Source: an uncultured Alistipes sp.
GTDB taxonomy: Bacteria > Bacteroidota > Bacteroidia > Bacteroidales > UBA932
Direction: 5' to 3'
NCBI GenBank assembly: GCA_900544195.1
Contig: UQUJ01000020.1
Location: forward strand, 1 to 45,530
DNA: 45,530 nt
Positions 17,392 to 26,247 of the stretch are shown here, one piece after another. The notes beneath the pieces were generated by a model, which saw only the letters and a list, made by a program, of their open reading frames with translations, was not told the DNA's origin and ran no database searches. Both the position numbers and the translations under genes were made by a program. The stretch's first letter is position 1. Each line of letters starts with the position of its first letter.

Positions 17392-17688
17392 ATGGTTTTT
17401 ATCGAGTTAAGGTTCCGCCAGACACATCCTTTTCAGATTAGAGACAAAGCACTGTGCAGAGGTTTGTCATGTCATATATAGTTAGTGGGAACGGGCATAC
17501 CTGCCCGATGGGGCAGCAGCTAATATTGATGTTCCGAACAGTGCTTTCCCAACATGAGTAAGGAACAACGAACTGCGTCTCAAGTGGCGACACAGCCGAT
17601 AGCTGTTCCACTCAATTGCAAATGTCCTATAATTAACGAAACATCTACAAATGGACAGATAGGGGAATATGTATATGTACGATCCGCC
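17392..17688. other. Gene-free stretch before the mltG stop
   Basis: No gene, promoter box or RNA was recognised. A small hairpin is possible around CCTGCCCGATGGGGCAG (about 17500). The sequence is AT-richer than the mltG gene that follows. Confidence 0.5.
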
Positions 17689-18717
17689 TCAGCGGCCGGA
17701 GGTGCGGCGGGCGTCGAGGGCGCGTTGGAACTCGCGGGCGTTGCGGTTGTGTTCGGAGAGGGTGGAGGCGAACTTGTGGGTGCCGTCCATGGCGGCGCTG
17801 GCGCAGAAATAGAGGTAGCCGTGGCGGTCCGGATTCAGGACGGCTTCAAGACTGGCTTTGTCCGGCACGCAGATCGGGCCGGGAGGAAGGCCCTCATGAA
17901 GGTAGGTGTTGTACGGCGAATCGAACTCCAGATGCTTGAACAGGATCCTGTTCAGAGTGTAGCCGTAGCAGAAAGCCACGGTAGGGTCGGCCTGGAGACG
18001 CATTCCAAGATGCAGACGGTTCAGGTAAACGCCGGCGATGGAGGGATATTCAGGAGCATAGTTCGACTCGCTCCTCACTATGGAGGCCACGATCGAGACC
18101 TGTTTCGGGGTCAAGCTCTGAACCTCGGCCTTCGCGACATTCTCCGCCGTCCAGAACGCATCGTAAGCGCATTTCTGCTTGTCCAGAATGTCCTTCATGG
18201 AGGCTGTCCAATAGACTTGATAGGTGTCAGGCATAATCAGCGAGAACACCTCCGACGGAGTGAAGCCGTAACCGGCAAGCAACAATGAATCATTCAACGC
18301 ATCCGCAACCTCGGCGGAATCCAGCATCATCTGGTTGGCGATCTTGCGGGCGATCCTGCCCTTAAGCCTCATCGTGCCGGAAAGCACAAGGTTCACGGGC
18401 GACTGCCAACCGTTTTTCAGCATACGGATAACATAAATGCTCGGCTTGCTTTTCTCCACGACATAGTGTCCCGGCTTCAAATCGCTGTCCGACAACTCTT
18501 CCCGAACGACACGAGCCAGACTGCGATGATTGATGACAATGCTGTCCGGAATCTGTGCAAGCACCTCAGCAACAGTCATTTCGGGACGGACATACAAGTC
18601 AGCCTTTCCGGAGAAATTTGGCTTGCGGTTGTCAGCATACCACCGTCCACCGACAGCCCCAATAACCACGACCAGCACCAATGCCGCGACCAAAACCACA
18701 AATTTCCAAGTCTTCAT
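17689..18717 (-). CDS. mltG: Endolytic transglycosylase MltG (YceG-like)
   Basis: 342 residues. One N-terminal membrane anchor (about 5-24) precedes a periplasmic YceG domain. The catalytic Glu is E217 in ASIVRSESNY, matching E218 of E. coli MltG. Typical C-terminal blocks LQADPTVAFCYG, SPYNTYLHEGLPPGPI and YLYFCA are present. It cuts nascent glycan strands near the membrane and is thought to end their elongation. Its start overlaps the stop of the upstream glucosaminidase gene by ATGA (18714-18717), so the two peptidoglycan hydrolases are translationally coupled. Confidence 0.95.
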   Translation of the reverse strand: MKTWKFVVLVAALVLVVVIGAVGGRWYADNRKPNFSGKADLYVRPEMTVAEVLAQIPDSIVINHRSLARVVREELSDSDLKPGHYVVEKSKPSIYVIRMLKNGWQSPVNLVLSGTMRLKGRIARKIANQMMLDSAEVADALNDSLLLAGYGFTPSEVFSLIMPDTYQVYWTASMKDILDKQKCAYDAFWTAENVAKAEVQSLTPKQVSIVASIVRSESNYAPEYPSIAGVYLNRLHLGMRLQADPTVAFCYGYTLNRILFKHLEFDSPYNTYLHEGLPPGPICVPDKASLEAVLNPDRHGYLYFCASAAMDGTHKFASTLSEHNRNAREFQRALDARRTSGR

Positions 18718-19841
18718 CTCTTCTTCATCTTCTTGCCGCGAAGGATGATCGTGTCACCCTCGCGAGGTTCGTAACCGGCTGAGAATCCGTTCATCTTCAT
18801 CACGCTGGACATCTTGACGGCAAACCGCTGGCAGATGTCACGCAGAGACTCCTCATCCTCGCCCACAATGTACTTGTCAAGTCCCTTCTCTGCCTGGTTC
18901 TTCTTCGCCTGCAGATAGACAACCGTGCCAGGCAGAAGTGTCTCCGAGCGAAGCAAATCATTGAATCTCAACAATTCATTAAGGTAGAGATGGTACGACC
19001 GCGCGATGCTTGAATATGTCTCCCCTTCCACCGAGGTGATGAACGGAACCCCGTTTCGGGAATATGCCTCCCTGGTCAACGAGAAACTGAACACCTCGCA
19101 TTTGCTCTTGTCAATTTTCTTGGGTTCTTCCAAAGACAATGGGGAAGCAGGAATGACATCGGAGACTTCCTCGGCCTTCTGACGCTTTTTCCGTGCCTTG
19201 CGGTTTCGCTTCTCCTTACGCGCCTTTTCCTTCTTGACCGTTGCCGGTTTCTTGCCGGAAGACACCTTTGGATCACCGGACGAAACCTCTTCAACCTTAT
19301 TGCCCGAGGCCTCCACCATGCGCTCCACCCCCTCGGTGGTCATGGTGTCATATTCATAAAGTTTATAATCCTCGATGTACTTGATGAGCTTCGCCGGGTA
19401 GCCGGGGTCGGTGGCGTAGCCGGCTTTCTTCAAGCCGTAGGCCCATGCCTTGTAATCCGTCGTCGGGTAATCGAAAAGGAACTTGTAGCGGTCCCTGTAG
19501 CGCAGGAAGTCTGAATGATCCTGAAAAGACTCGTCAGCCGAGTCATAGACCCGGAAGCACTCCCCTCTCGCGTCATCGTCATAGCGCATCGACTTGCCCT
19601 TCCAATCCTTGTGGCATTTGATACCGAAGTGGTTGTTGCCTTCCGTGGCCAAGGACGACAGGCCGTAACGCGACTCAAGGATGCCCTGAGCCAACGTGAT
19701 GCTTGCCGGAACCCCGCTGCGGTACATCTCCCGGACCGCAGTAGGCGCCCATTTCTGAATATACCGTTCCTGCGGCGTGCCCTGTGCAAGAGCGGCCACC
19801 TGGCACAGAACAATACTTATGAATATAATAACCTTTCTCAT
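18714..19841 (-). CDS. Secreted N-acetylglucosaminidase with LysM domains
   Basis: 375 residues: signal peptide (about 1-20), a FlgJ/LytG-type glucosaminidase domain (about 25-165) with catalytic E56 in AQGILESRYG and the NNHFGIKCH block, then a Lys/Arg-rich linker (about 185-225). Two LysM-like modules follow (about 265-312, SVEGETYSSIARSY; and 325-372, VGEDEESLRDIC). It should hydrolyse the GlcNAc-MurNAc bond in peptidoglycan in the periplasm. It is the first gene of a two-gene unit with mltG (4-bp overlap). Confidence 0.92.
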   Translation of the reverse strand: MRKVIIFISIVLCQVAALAQGTPQERYIQKWAPTAVREMYRSGVPASITLAQGILESRYGLSSLATEGNNHFGIKCHKDWKGKSMRYDDDARGECFRVYDSADESFQDHSDFLRYRDRYKFLFDYPTTDYKAWAYGLKKAGYATDPGYPAKLIKYIEDYKLYEYDTMTTEGVERMVEASGNKVEEVSSGDPKVSSGKKPATVKKEKARKEKRNRKARKKRQKAEEVSDVIPASPLSLEEPKKIDKSKCEVFSFSLTREAYSRNGVPFITSVEGETYSSIARSYHLYLNELLRFNDLLRSETLLPGTVVYLQAKKNQAEKGLDKYIVGEDEESLRDICQRFAVKMSSVMKMNGFSAGYEPREGDTIILRGKKMKKR

Positions 19842-19975
19842 CTGAATATTTACAATCTTTAAGGATCCTTGTCAAATACGCGGCGGTGTAAGTTTTGCCG
19901 CTTACTGACTACAGAATGTAAATATAATGAATTTTCGCCAACGAAAGGTCTCTATAAGCCCAATCTGACAACATC

Positions 19976-20917
19976 TCAGCCAAATTTAACCAAAGGGACA
20001 TCGAAGACATCCCCGTCATTGGCCGCACACGTCTCCGGAAATATGCTCCTGCATTCCGCTTCGTACTGAGAAACGTTCTTGCACCGTGAGGAATAATGCC
20101 CGATAACGAGTTTTTTTACACCGGCGTCCAACGCGCATTGCGCGGCCTGAAGAGTTGTGGAATGATGACGTTGGGCAGCCTGGTCCGCCAACTCAGCCGT
20201 GTATGTCGTCTCGTGATAGAGCAGATCCACTCCTTTCACCCAGGAAGACAGTTCCGGGAACGGAGCCGTGTCACTGCAATAGGCGAAAGAGCGGGGAACG
20301 TACGGCCTGTAGCCAAGTTCCTCGAACGGCAGCACCTCGGTGGTGCCGTCAGGATATTCACGAACCACATCCTCGCCACGCTTGACCGCACCGATTTCGG
20401 TGAGTGAGAGGGCATATTCATCAATCTTCCACTTCTTGACATTCATCCGCGGCTCCTTTTCCCGGAAAAGCCAGCCGAAGGTTTCGATCTTATGGTTGAG
20501 CGGGAAGGCATAGACTTCCAGAGACTTGGTGTGGAAGATCATTTCGGGAGCCTTCATATTCATAGGAATATGCCGGATCTCGAACGGGATTCCTTCGCCG
20601 TAGTAGGAAAGGAAGAATTTCAGGATCGGACCGAAATTCACCGGAGCATAGATGTTCAGCGGAGTCATGCGGGAAAGCATTCCCATTGTGGACAGCAGAC
20701 CGAAAATTCCGAAGACATGGTCGCCGTGGATGTGCGAGATGAAGATCGAGTCTATCTTCATCGGAGAGATACGGCACTCCTGAAGGCGCGTCTGCACACC
20801 CTCGCCGCAGTCAATTAAAAATGAGCGCCCATGTACGGAAAGTACCTGAGCGCTCTGATTTCTTCCGGGGCCGGGCTTGGCCGAAGCCGTGCCCAACACC
20901 GTCAAAGTAAAATCCAT
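19976..20917 (-). CDS. rnz: Ribonuclease Z (tRNA 3'-endonuclease)
   Basis: A 313-residue metallo-beta-lactamase-fold nuclease that trims the 3' end of tRNA precursors. The zinc motif HIHGDH is at 62-67; further ligands lie in SDTAPF (about 218-223) and GHYSSR (about 274-279). The N-terminal TVLGTASAKPGPGRNQSA is typical of the family. Its start codon is 3 bp from the rpsA stop, so it is probably transcribed from the rpsA promoter. This pairs a tRNA-processing enzyme with ribosomal protein S1. Confidence 0.95.
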   Translation of the reverse strand: MDFTLTVLGTASAKPGPGRNQSAQVLSVHGRSFLIDCGEGVQTRLQECRISPMKIDSIFISHIHGDHVFGIFGLLSTMGMLSRMTPLNIYAPVNFGPILKFFLSYYGEGIPFEIRHIPMNMKAPEMIFHTKSLEVYAFPLNHKIETFGWLFREKEPRMNVKKWKIDEYALSLTEIGAVKRGEDVVREYPDGTTEVLPFEELGYRPYVPRSFAYCSDTAPFPELSSWVKGVDLLYHETTYTAELADQAAQRHHSTTLQAAQCALDAGVKKLVIGHYSSRCKNVSQYEAECRSIFPETCAANDGDVFDVPLVKFG

Positions 20918-20920
20918 GGA

Positions 20921-22777
20921 TTATTCACCTTTCTCGAACTTGTCCTTGAGGGCAGCGAGTTCGCTGATGTCACCGAGGGTGGTCTTCTCCAGGTTGGAGT
21001 TGATCTTCTTGACCGCCTTCTTTGTGTTGTCAGCCTCTACGGCCACCTTCTCGGCCTTAGCCTCAGAGTATGTTCTTACGTGTGAGAGAAGAATCCTGCG
21101 GGTGCTTCTTCTGAGTTCGATGACCTTGAACGGAAGTGTCTCGCCCACTACAGCCTGCTTGCCGTCCTCTTTGATGAGGTCGCGGCTGAACGCGAAGCCC
21201 TCGTCGTCACCCTCAAGCTTGATGTTCGCGCCCTTGTCAGTGAGGGAAGCGATTGTTCCTTCAACTACGGAGCCTACAGGGTATTTCTCCTCGATGGCGT
21301 CCCAAGGATTAGGGGTGAGCTGCTTGTGGCCAAGGCTGAGCTTGTGGTTGGCCTCGTCGAAGTCAAGGATCTGAACGTCGATGACATCACCAGGAGCCAC
21401 GAGCTCTGAAGGATGCTTGATCTTGTTCCAAGAGAGGTCGCTGATGTGGATGAGTCCCTCAACGCCATCCTCAGGCTCTGCGAACACACCGAAGTTGGTG
21501 ATGTTGCGAACGACAGCCTTGTGAACGGAGCCTACAGGGTACTTGTCGCGGATGCTCTCCCAAGGGTTAGGGGTGAGCTGCTTCAGACCGAGGGACATCT
21601 TCCTGTTCTCACGGTCGATGGAGAGAACCTTGGCCTCTACCTCGTCACCAACCTTGAGGAACTCCTGCGCGCTGTGGAGTCTTGGAGACCAAGACATCTC
21701 AGACACGTGGATAAGACCCTCGACACCCGGCTCGATCTCTACGAAAGCGCCGTAGTCAGCGATGAGGACAACCTTACCCTTGACAACGTCGCCTTCCTTG
21801 ATGTTGGCGTCGAGGTTGTCCCAAGGATGAGGGGTAAGCTGCTTGTAGCCAAGGGCGATTCTCTTCTGCTGAGGATCGAACTCCTTGACGACAACCTTGA
21901 TCTTCTGGTCAAGGGAAACGACCTCCTCAGGGTTGTCGATCCTGCCCCAAGACAGGTCTGTGATGTGGATGAGACCGTCAACACCGCCGAGGTCAACGAA
22001 GACTCCGTAGTTGGTGATGTTCTTGACGGTACCCTCGAGGATCTGTCCCTTCTCGAGCTTGCTGATGAGCTCAGCCCTACGCTGCTCCTGCTCGGCTTCG
22101 AGAAGAGCCTTGTGGGAAACGACAACATTGCGGAACTCCTGGTTGATCTTGACGATCTTGAAGTCCATTGTCTGGTTGACGTAAGCGTCGTAGTCGCGGA
22201 TAGGCTTGATGTCGATCTGTGAGCCAGGGAGGAAAGCCTCGATTCCGAAGACATCGACGATCATACCGCCCTTTGTGCGGGTCTTCACGAAGCCCTTGAC
22301 AATCTCGTCGTTGTTGAACGCCTCGTTGACCCTGTCCCAAGACTTGAGGGCGCGCGCCTTCTTATGGGAAAGGATGAGCTGGCCTTTCTTGTCCTCTGCA
22401 GACTCAACGTAAACCTCAACCTTGTCACCAACCTTTAGGTCTGGATTGTAACGGAACTCTGGAGCCTGGATGACACCTTCGCTCTTGTAACCTATGTTGA
22501 CGATAACCTCTCTCTTGGAGATGGCGGTAACGGTTCCTTCAACGACCTCGTTCTCAACGATCTTTGAGAGAGTCTGGTCGTAAGCGTCCTCAATGGACTT
22601 CTTGTCCTCGCCGCCGTAAATCTCGGCGCCGCCTTCAAACGCGTCCCAGTCGAACTTGTCCGGAGCCACGGATGCGTTGAGAGATGTTTTCTTTGCCGGA
22701 GCCTCGGCCTTAGGCGCTTCCTGTACAGGAGCCTCTACCTTAGCTTCCTCAGCTACTTTCTGTGTTTCTTCTGCCAT
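20921..22777 (-). CDS. rpsA: 30S ribosomal protein S1
   Basis: 618 residues: an Ala/Glu-rich N-terminal tail (about 1-55), then six S1 RNA-binding repeats. The first two (about 58-125 and 145-215) are divergent. Four canonical ones begin at VEGTVKNITNYGVFVDLGG, VKGKVVLIADYGAFVEI, HKAVVRNITNFGVFAEP and VEGTIASLTDKGANIKL. It recruits mRNA to the 30S subunit. It has a near-perfect promoter 88-117 bp upstream and an 80-nt leader; S1 genes are autoregulated in other bacteria. It is nearly free of the GAATAT motif that is common elsewhere in this window. Confidence 0.97.
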   Translation of the reverse strand: MAEETQKVAEEAKVEAPVQEAPKAEAPAKKTSLNASVAPDKFDWDAFEGGAEIYGGEDKKSIEDAYDQTLSKIVENEVVEGTVTAISKREVIVNIGYKSEGVIQAPEFRYNPDLKVGDKVEVYVESAEDKKGQLILSHKKARALKSWDRVNEAFNNDEIVKGFVKTRTKGGMIVDVFGIEAFLPGSQIDIKPIRDYDAYVNQTMDFKIVKINQEFRNVVVSHKALLEAEQEQRRAELISKLEKGQILEGTVKNITNYGVFVDLGGVDGLIHITDLSWGRIDNPEEVVSLDQKIKVVVKEFDPQQKRIALGYKQLTPHPWDNLDANIKEGDVVKGKVVLIADYGAFVEIEPGVEGLIHVSEMSWSPRLHSAQEFLKVGDEVEAKVLSIDRENRKMSLGLKQLTPNPWESIRDKYPVGSVHKAVVRNITNFGVFAEPEDGVEGLIHISDLSWNKIKHPSELVAPGDVIDVQILDFDEANHKLSLGHKQLTPNPWDAIEEKYPVGSVVEGTIASLTDKGANIKLEGDDEGFAFSRDLIKEDGKQAVVGETLPFKVIELRRSTRRILLSHVRTYSEAKAEKVAVEADNTKKAVKKINSNLEKTTLGDISELAALKDKFEKGE

Positions 22778-22864
22778 AATGGTAATTAAAGATAACTAGT
22801 TGTTTAACAATATTTTTGCACCCTACCGGACACGCCGAGACGGCACGGCCGGTCAAAAGGCGTG

Positions 22865-22894
22865 CAAAGATAGGCAAAATCATCTGATTTACAA
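22865..22894 (-). promoter_or_regulatory. rpsA promoter
   Basis: Read on the minus strand: TTG (22894-22892), a 19-bp spacer, and TATCTTTG (22872-22865), followed by CACGC. This is an exact match to the -33/-7 consensus and suits a highly expressed ribosomal gene. Confidence 0.75.
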
Positions 22895-22912
22895 TAAGAA
22901 AACCGGATTATT

Positions 22913-23860
22913 TTACAGAAGTTTGTTCCTTCTGAAGAGAAACAGCACCAGAGCGACCGTCAGCACCATCACGCCAAGCAGCAGCACCCACGTCCAGTTC
23001 CTGTCCATCAACGGCATAGGGACGTTCATCCCGTAGAAACTGGCCACAAGGGTCGGCGGCATCAGGAGCACTGAGACAAGGGTGAATATCTTCATGATCT
23101 TGTTCTGGTCCAGATTGATAAGACCGACAACCGTGTCCTGAAGGTACTCCAGCCTCTCGAAACCGAAATTCGTGTGGTTGATCAGGGAATTGATGTCCTG
23201 AAGCAGGACGGAGAAACGCCTGTGCAGATCTTTCGGGTACTTGTCGCTGCGAAGCATATTGGAGATCAGCCGCTGCTTATCGACGATGTTCTCGCGCACA
23301 AGCATCGTGTTCTCCTGCAACTGATTGATGTCCAAGAGAAAGTCCTCGTCGATATCTTCCTGCTGGTTGATTCTCTTGCTGTACTGGGAAATCTCCTTGC
23401 TCATCAGCTCGATCATGTCCGCGTCCAGATCGACACGCTGGTCCATGATGCTGGCGAACACTGTGTAGCCGCTGGGATAGGATTGTGGCCTTGCGACAAT
23501 CCTGCGCTGGAGTTCCGTGAAACTTCGCAGAGGGACATCCCTCAACGTCGTGAGACAATTCCCCACAAAGGTGAATGACACAGCTTCCATCGAATAATCC
23601 TCCGGTCCCGGCATCAGGAAGTTGGTGTTGGCGAAGATCGCGTTCTCCGTCTCGGAGAAACGTGATGAGCTCTCGATCTCCTCAGCCTGGGCACGGCTCT
23701 GGATCTCTTCTCCAAGAAACTCATCCACAGTGTGTTTCTCCTCTCCCGACGGGGAAAGGATGTCAATCCAGAGGACATCGTCCCGTTTCATCTTGGAAAG
23801 CTCCGTTTCAGATTGGGAAACCAACAGTTTGCCGTTCTGTCTGTAGAAAATCGCGATCAT
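22913..23860 (-). CDS. corA: CorA-type Mg2+/divalent-cation channel
   Basis: 315 residues with the CorA architecture: a cytoplasmic alpha/beta N-terminal domain, a long helical stalk (about 140-250), and two C-terminal membrane helices. The signature YGMN-VPMPL marks the loop between them (YGMN at about 278), and the tail is basic (FLFRRNKLL). It should form a pentameric inner-membrane channel for Mg2+, possibly Co2+ or Zn2+. It is followed on the same strand by rpsA, whose own promoter lies between them. A TATTTTTG -7-like box lies at 23947-23940. Confidence 0.93.
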   Translation of the reverse strand: MIAIFYRQNGKLLVSQSETELSKMKRDDVLWIDILSPSGEEKHTVDEFLGEEIQSRAQAEEIESSSRFSETENAIFANTNFLMPGPEDYSMEAVSFTFVGNCLTTLRDVPLRSFTELQRRIVARPQSYPSGYTVFASIMDQRVDLDADMIELMSKEISQYSKRINQQEDIDEDFLLDINQLQENTMLVRENIVDKQRLISNMLRSDKYPKDLHRRFSVLLQDINSLINHTNFGFERLEYLQDTVVGLINLDQNKIMKIFTLVSVLLMPPTLVASFYGMNVPMPLMDRNWTWVLLLGVMVLTVALVLFLFRRNKLL

Positions 23861-23977
23861 ACCATTCCTGTATTATTCCCGGCCCAAGCGTGGGAAAGGT
23901 TCCACTTCAATGCGCTGACGTTACGGAGAAGTCAGTCTGCAAAAATAAGAATATTTTCGCAAAAAGGGGAAATATTC

Positions 23978-24541
23978 CTAAAGAAATCCCAGCATTATAT
24001 TCAGACCGATCAGGATGAGGACGCAGCCGCCGACGATTTCCGCCGGACGGCCGAACCTCTGGCCGATTTTCTGACCACCGAACATTCCGCCGATCACGGA
24101 GAGCATGGTCACAATGAAGACGGCGGCGAGGTTCATCATCATCTTGCCGGTAGGGACTAAACCCATGGAAAGGCTGATGCCGACAGTGAAAGCGTCAATG
24201 CTGGTGGCCACGGCCCCGATGATGACATTCTTGAGGCCGTTCAGGTCGCGAGACTCGTCCTCGTTCTTCACGGCTCCCAGAATCATCGACCCGCCGACAT
24301 AAAGCAGCAGCAGGAATCCTATGAGACTGGCGACTTTATGAATATGTCCGACGAATATGTCGCCGAACAGCCAGCCCATGGCCATGAGGGCGGTCTGCAC
24401 GACACCGAAGGCAAGGGCTATCGGGAGGATTTTCCTCCATGAGATGTCTTTGAGGGTGACGCTTGAGCACGTAGAGACAGCGAAGCAGTCGGCGCAGAGC
24501 GACGCGGCCAGAAGCAGGGATTCAACTATCGATAATAACAT
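23978..24541 (-). CDS. mntP: Manganese efflux pump MntP
   Basis: 187 residues, six predicted membrane helices, two homologous halves. The conserved acidic motifs are SLCADCFAVS (about 15-24) and ATSIDAFTVGIS (about 111-122), both needed for Mn2+ export in E. coli MntP. Length equals the family norm (about 188). It lies 36 bp after the recR stop on the same strand, so it may be the tail of the kinase-murQ-recR unit. No yybP-ykoY Mn riboswitch was recognised upstream. Confidence 0.93.
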   Translation of the reverse strand: MLLSIVESLLLAASLCADCFAVSTCSSVTLKDISWRKILPIALAFGVVQTALMAMGWLFGDIFVGHIHKVASLIGFLLLLYVGGSMILGAVKNEDESRDLNGLKNVIIGAVATSIDAFTVGISLSMGLVPTGKMMMNLAAVFIVTMLSVIGGMFGGQKIGQRFGRPAEIVGGCVLILIGLNIMLGFL

Positions 24542-24577
24542 TGCCAGGTAAGCTTTTATACAAGCATCCGCAAATTC

Positions 24578-25219
24578 TTATGGCTTGAAAGTCTGGCGGT
24601 TGACTATCGAGCGTCCCAGAGTGAGCTCATCGGCATATTCAAGGTCATCCCCGAAACCCAGACCTCGGGCAAGGGATGAGACTCTGACTTGATATTCAGA
24701 AATCTGACGGTAGATGTAGAATGAGGTGGTCTCGCCCTCCACGTCGCCGCTCAAGGCCAGGATTATCTCGACCTCCTCTGGCTTCACGTCTCCAGACACG
24801 AGCATATCCCTTACCCTTTCAACCAGTCGGGCGACCGTGATGTCGGACGGTCCGACGCCGGCGATCGGAGAGATTATCCCGCCGAGCACGTGATAGACAC
24901 CGTGGTACTGCCCCGTGTTCTCGATGCTCATCACGTCGCGGACGTTCTCCACAACGCAGATCGTCCTATGGTCACGGGACTTGTCCGAGCAGATCTTGCA
25001 GACATCATCATCGGAGATCATCCAGCACTCGCGGCAATATTTCGCATCCTCCCTCATCTTGACAATGGAGTCGGCGAAATGCCGCACGTTCCCGGAAGGC
25101 TGCCGCAGGAGATGCAAGGCAAGGCGCAAGGCGCTGCGCTTGCCCACTCCCGGAAGGGAGCCTATGGCCTGCACAGCGTCCTCAAGAAGCTTTGACGGGA
25201 ATTTTTCGGGGGCTGTCAT
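24578..25219 (-). CDS. recR: Recombination mediator RecR
   Basis: 213 residues: an N-terminal helix-hairpin-helix (AIGSLPGVGKRSALRLALHLL), a four-cysteine zinc finger CRECWMISDDDVCKIC at about 57-72, then a Toprim domain starting ICVVENVRDVMSIENTG and containing YHVLGGIISPIAGVGP. It works with RecF/RecO to load RecA at gaps. Its ATG directly abuts the murQ stop (no spacer), so the two are in one transcript, an unusual pairing of DNA repair with cell-wall recycling. Confidence 0.96.
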   Translation of the reverse strand: MTAPEKFPSKLLEDAVQAIGSLPGVGKRSALRLALHLLRQPSGNVRHFADSIVKMREDAKYCRECWMISDDDVCKICSDKSRDHRTICVVENVRDVMSIENTGQYHGVYHVLGGIISPIAGVGPSDITVARLVERVRDMLVSGDVKPEEVEIILALSGDVEGETTSFYIYRQISEYQVRVSSLARGLGFGDDLEYADELTLGRSIVNRQTFKP

Positions 25220-26044
25220 CTACTTCGCTTCCCCTTTCTGCCAAGCGTTCACGGCAGCGCGGACCTGGCCGTACTCCAGCAGGAGTTTGCGGGCAAGGTC
25301 GTAGTCCTCGATGCCGGTCTCGCCCATGATCATCCTGGTTCCGCGATCGACGAGCTTACGGTTCGTCAGCTGCATGTCCACCATCTTGCTGCCCTTGACA
25401 TGGCCGAGACGGATCATGGACACAGTCGAAATCATGTTCAGGACCAGTTTCTGGGCCGTGCCGGCCTTCATTCTGGTGCTGCCGGTCACGAACTCAGGCC
25501 CTACAACGACCACTACAGGCACCTCGGCGGCCGCGGCCACCGGAGAATTCTCGTTGCAGGTGATGCAGCCTGTCAGAAGGCCGTTCTCGCGGGCTGTCTT
25601 CAATGCCCCGATCACATAAGGGGTTGTGCCAGAGGCCGCGATTCCGATCACGACATCATTCTTTGTCGGTGAATATGCCTGGAGGTCTCTCCAGCCTCCC
25701 TCGACGTCGTCCTCAGCTCCTTCCACAGCGTCGCGGATGGCGCTGTCACCACCGGCCATGAAGCCGATGAACACGTCGTGGACTCCGTAGGTCGGAGGGA
25801 TCTCGGAAGCGTCCACGATGCCCAGACGGCCACTCGTCCCGGCTCCGAGGTAGAACACACGACCGCCGAGAGGAACCCTCTCCACGATGCCGTCCACAAG
25901 TTTCCGAATCTGCGGTATGGCTCCGGCCACGGCGACCGGAACCGTCCTGTCCTCAGTGTTGATCGCGTTCAGCAACTCTTCTGTGGACATCTTCTCAAGG
26001 TGGTCATACCTTGAGGACTGTTCTGTTGTTCTTGAATCTTCCAT
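25220..26044 (-). CDS. murQ: N-acetylmuramic acid 6-phosphate etherase
   Basis: A 274-residue SIS-domain enzyme that cleaves the lactyl ether of MurNAc-6-P to give GlcNAc-6-P and D-lactate in peptidoglycan recovery. Visible blocks: TEQSSRYDHLE, RVFYLGAGTSGRLGIVDASE (about 64-83), GIAASGTTPYVIGAL (about 134-148) and TGSTRMKAGTAQKLVLNMIS (about 188-207). Somewhat shorter than E. coli MurQ (298), as in other Bacteroidota. The sugar kinase upstream on the same strand could supply its phosphorylated substrate. The 200-bp gap between them holds the palindromic element 26083-26247. Confidence 0.96.
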   Translation of the reverse strand: MEDSRTTEQSSRYDHLEKMSTEELLNAINTEDRTVPVAVAGAIPQIRKLVDGIVERVPLGGRVFYLGAGTSGRLGIVDASEIPPTYGVHDVFIGFMAGGDSAIRDAVEGAEDDVEGGWRDLQAYSPTKNDVVIGIAASGTTPYVIGALKTARENGLLTGCITCNENSPVAAAAEVPVVVVVGPEFVTGSTRMKAGTAQKLVLNMISTVSMIRLGHVKGSKMVDMQLTNRKLVDRGTRMIMGETGIEDYDLARKLLLEYGQVRAAVNAWQKGEAK

Positions 26045-26082
26045 AACATCTTATGCCGGAACATCTCCGGCGAAGCCATTAT

Positions 26083-26247
26083 TAGAAGCTGTTTTGAATT
26101 GTTTGTTTGAAGGTTTGAGAGTGAAAAACTTCAGTTTCGACCGCTTCTTCCAAGGAAGATAGCGGTGCTATCTGACTGAAGAAGCGGGAAGAAAATGAAG
26201 ATTTTTCACCTTAAAGAACATTTCAAACAATTCAAAACAGCTTCTTA
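26083..26247. repeat. Palindromic element copy 2 (~165 nt)
   Basis: An imperfect palindrome centred on GATAGC-GGT-GCTATC (26158-26172), with about 82 nt on each side. The outer arms pair as AGAAGCTGTTTTGAATTGTTT with AAACAATTCAAAACAGCTTCT. Inner arms pair as CCGCTTCTTC with GAAGAAGCGG. TGACTGAAGAAG follows the apex, as TGACTGATGAG does in copies 1 and 3. It fills the gap between the sugar-kinase stop and the murQ start, so it would be transcribed in that operon. The last bases overlap the kinase stop codon. Confidence 0.8.

Noticed and set aside
17554..18288. Plus-strand open frame of 244 codons over the 3' half of mltG
   Set aside because: Mostly antisense to mltG, with a non-homologous start in a gene-free stretch.
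21413..22222. Plus-strand open frame of 269 codons over rpsA
   Set aside because: Antisense shadow of S1 repeats; Leu/Val/Asp-rich low-complexity translation.
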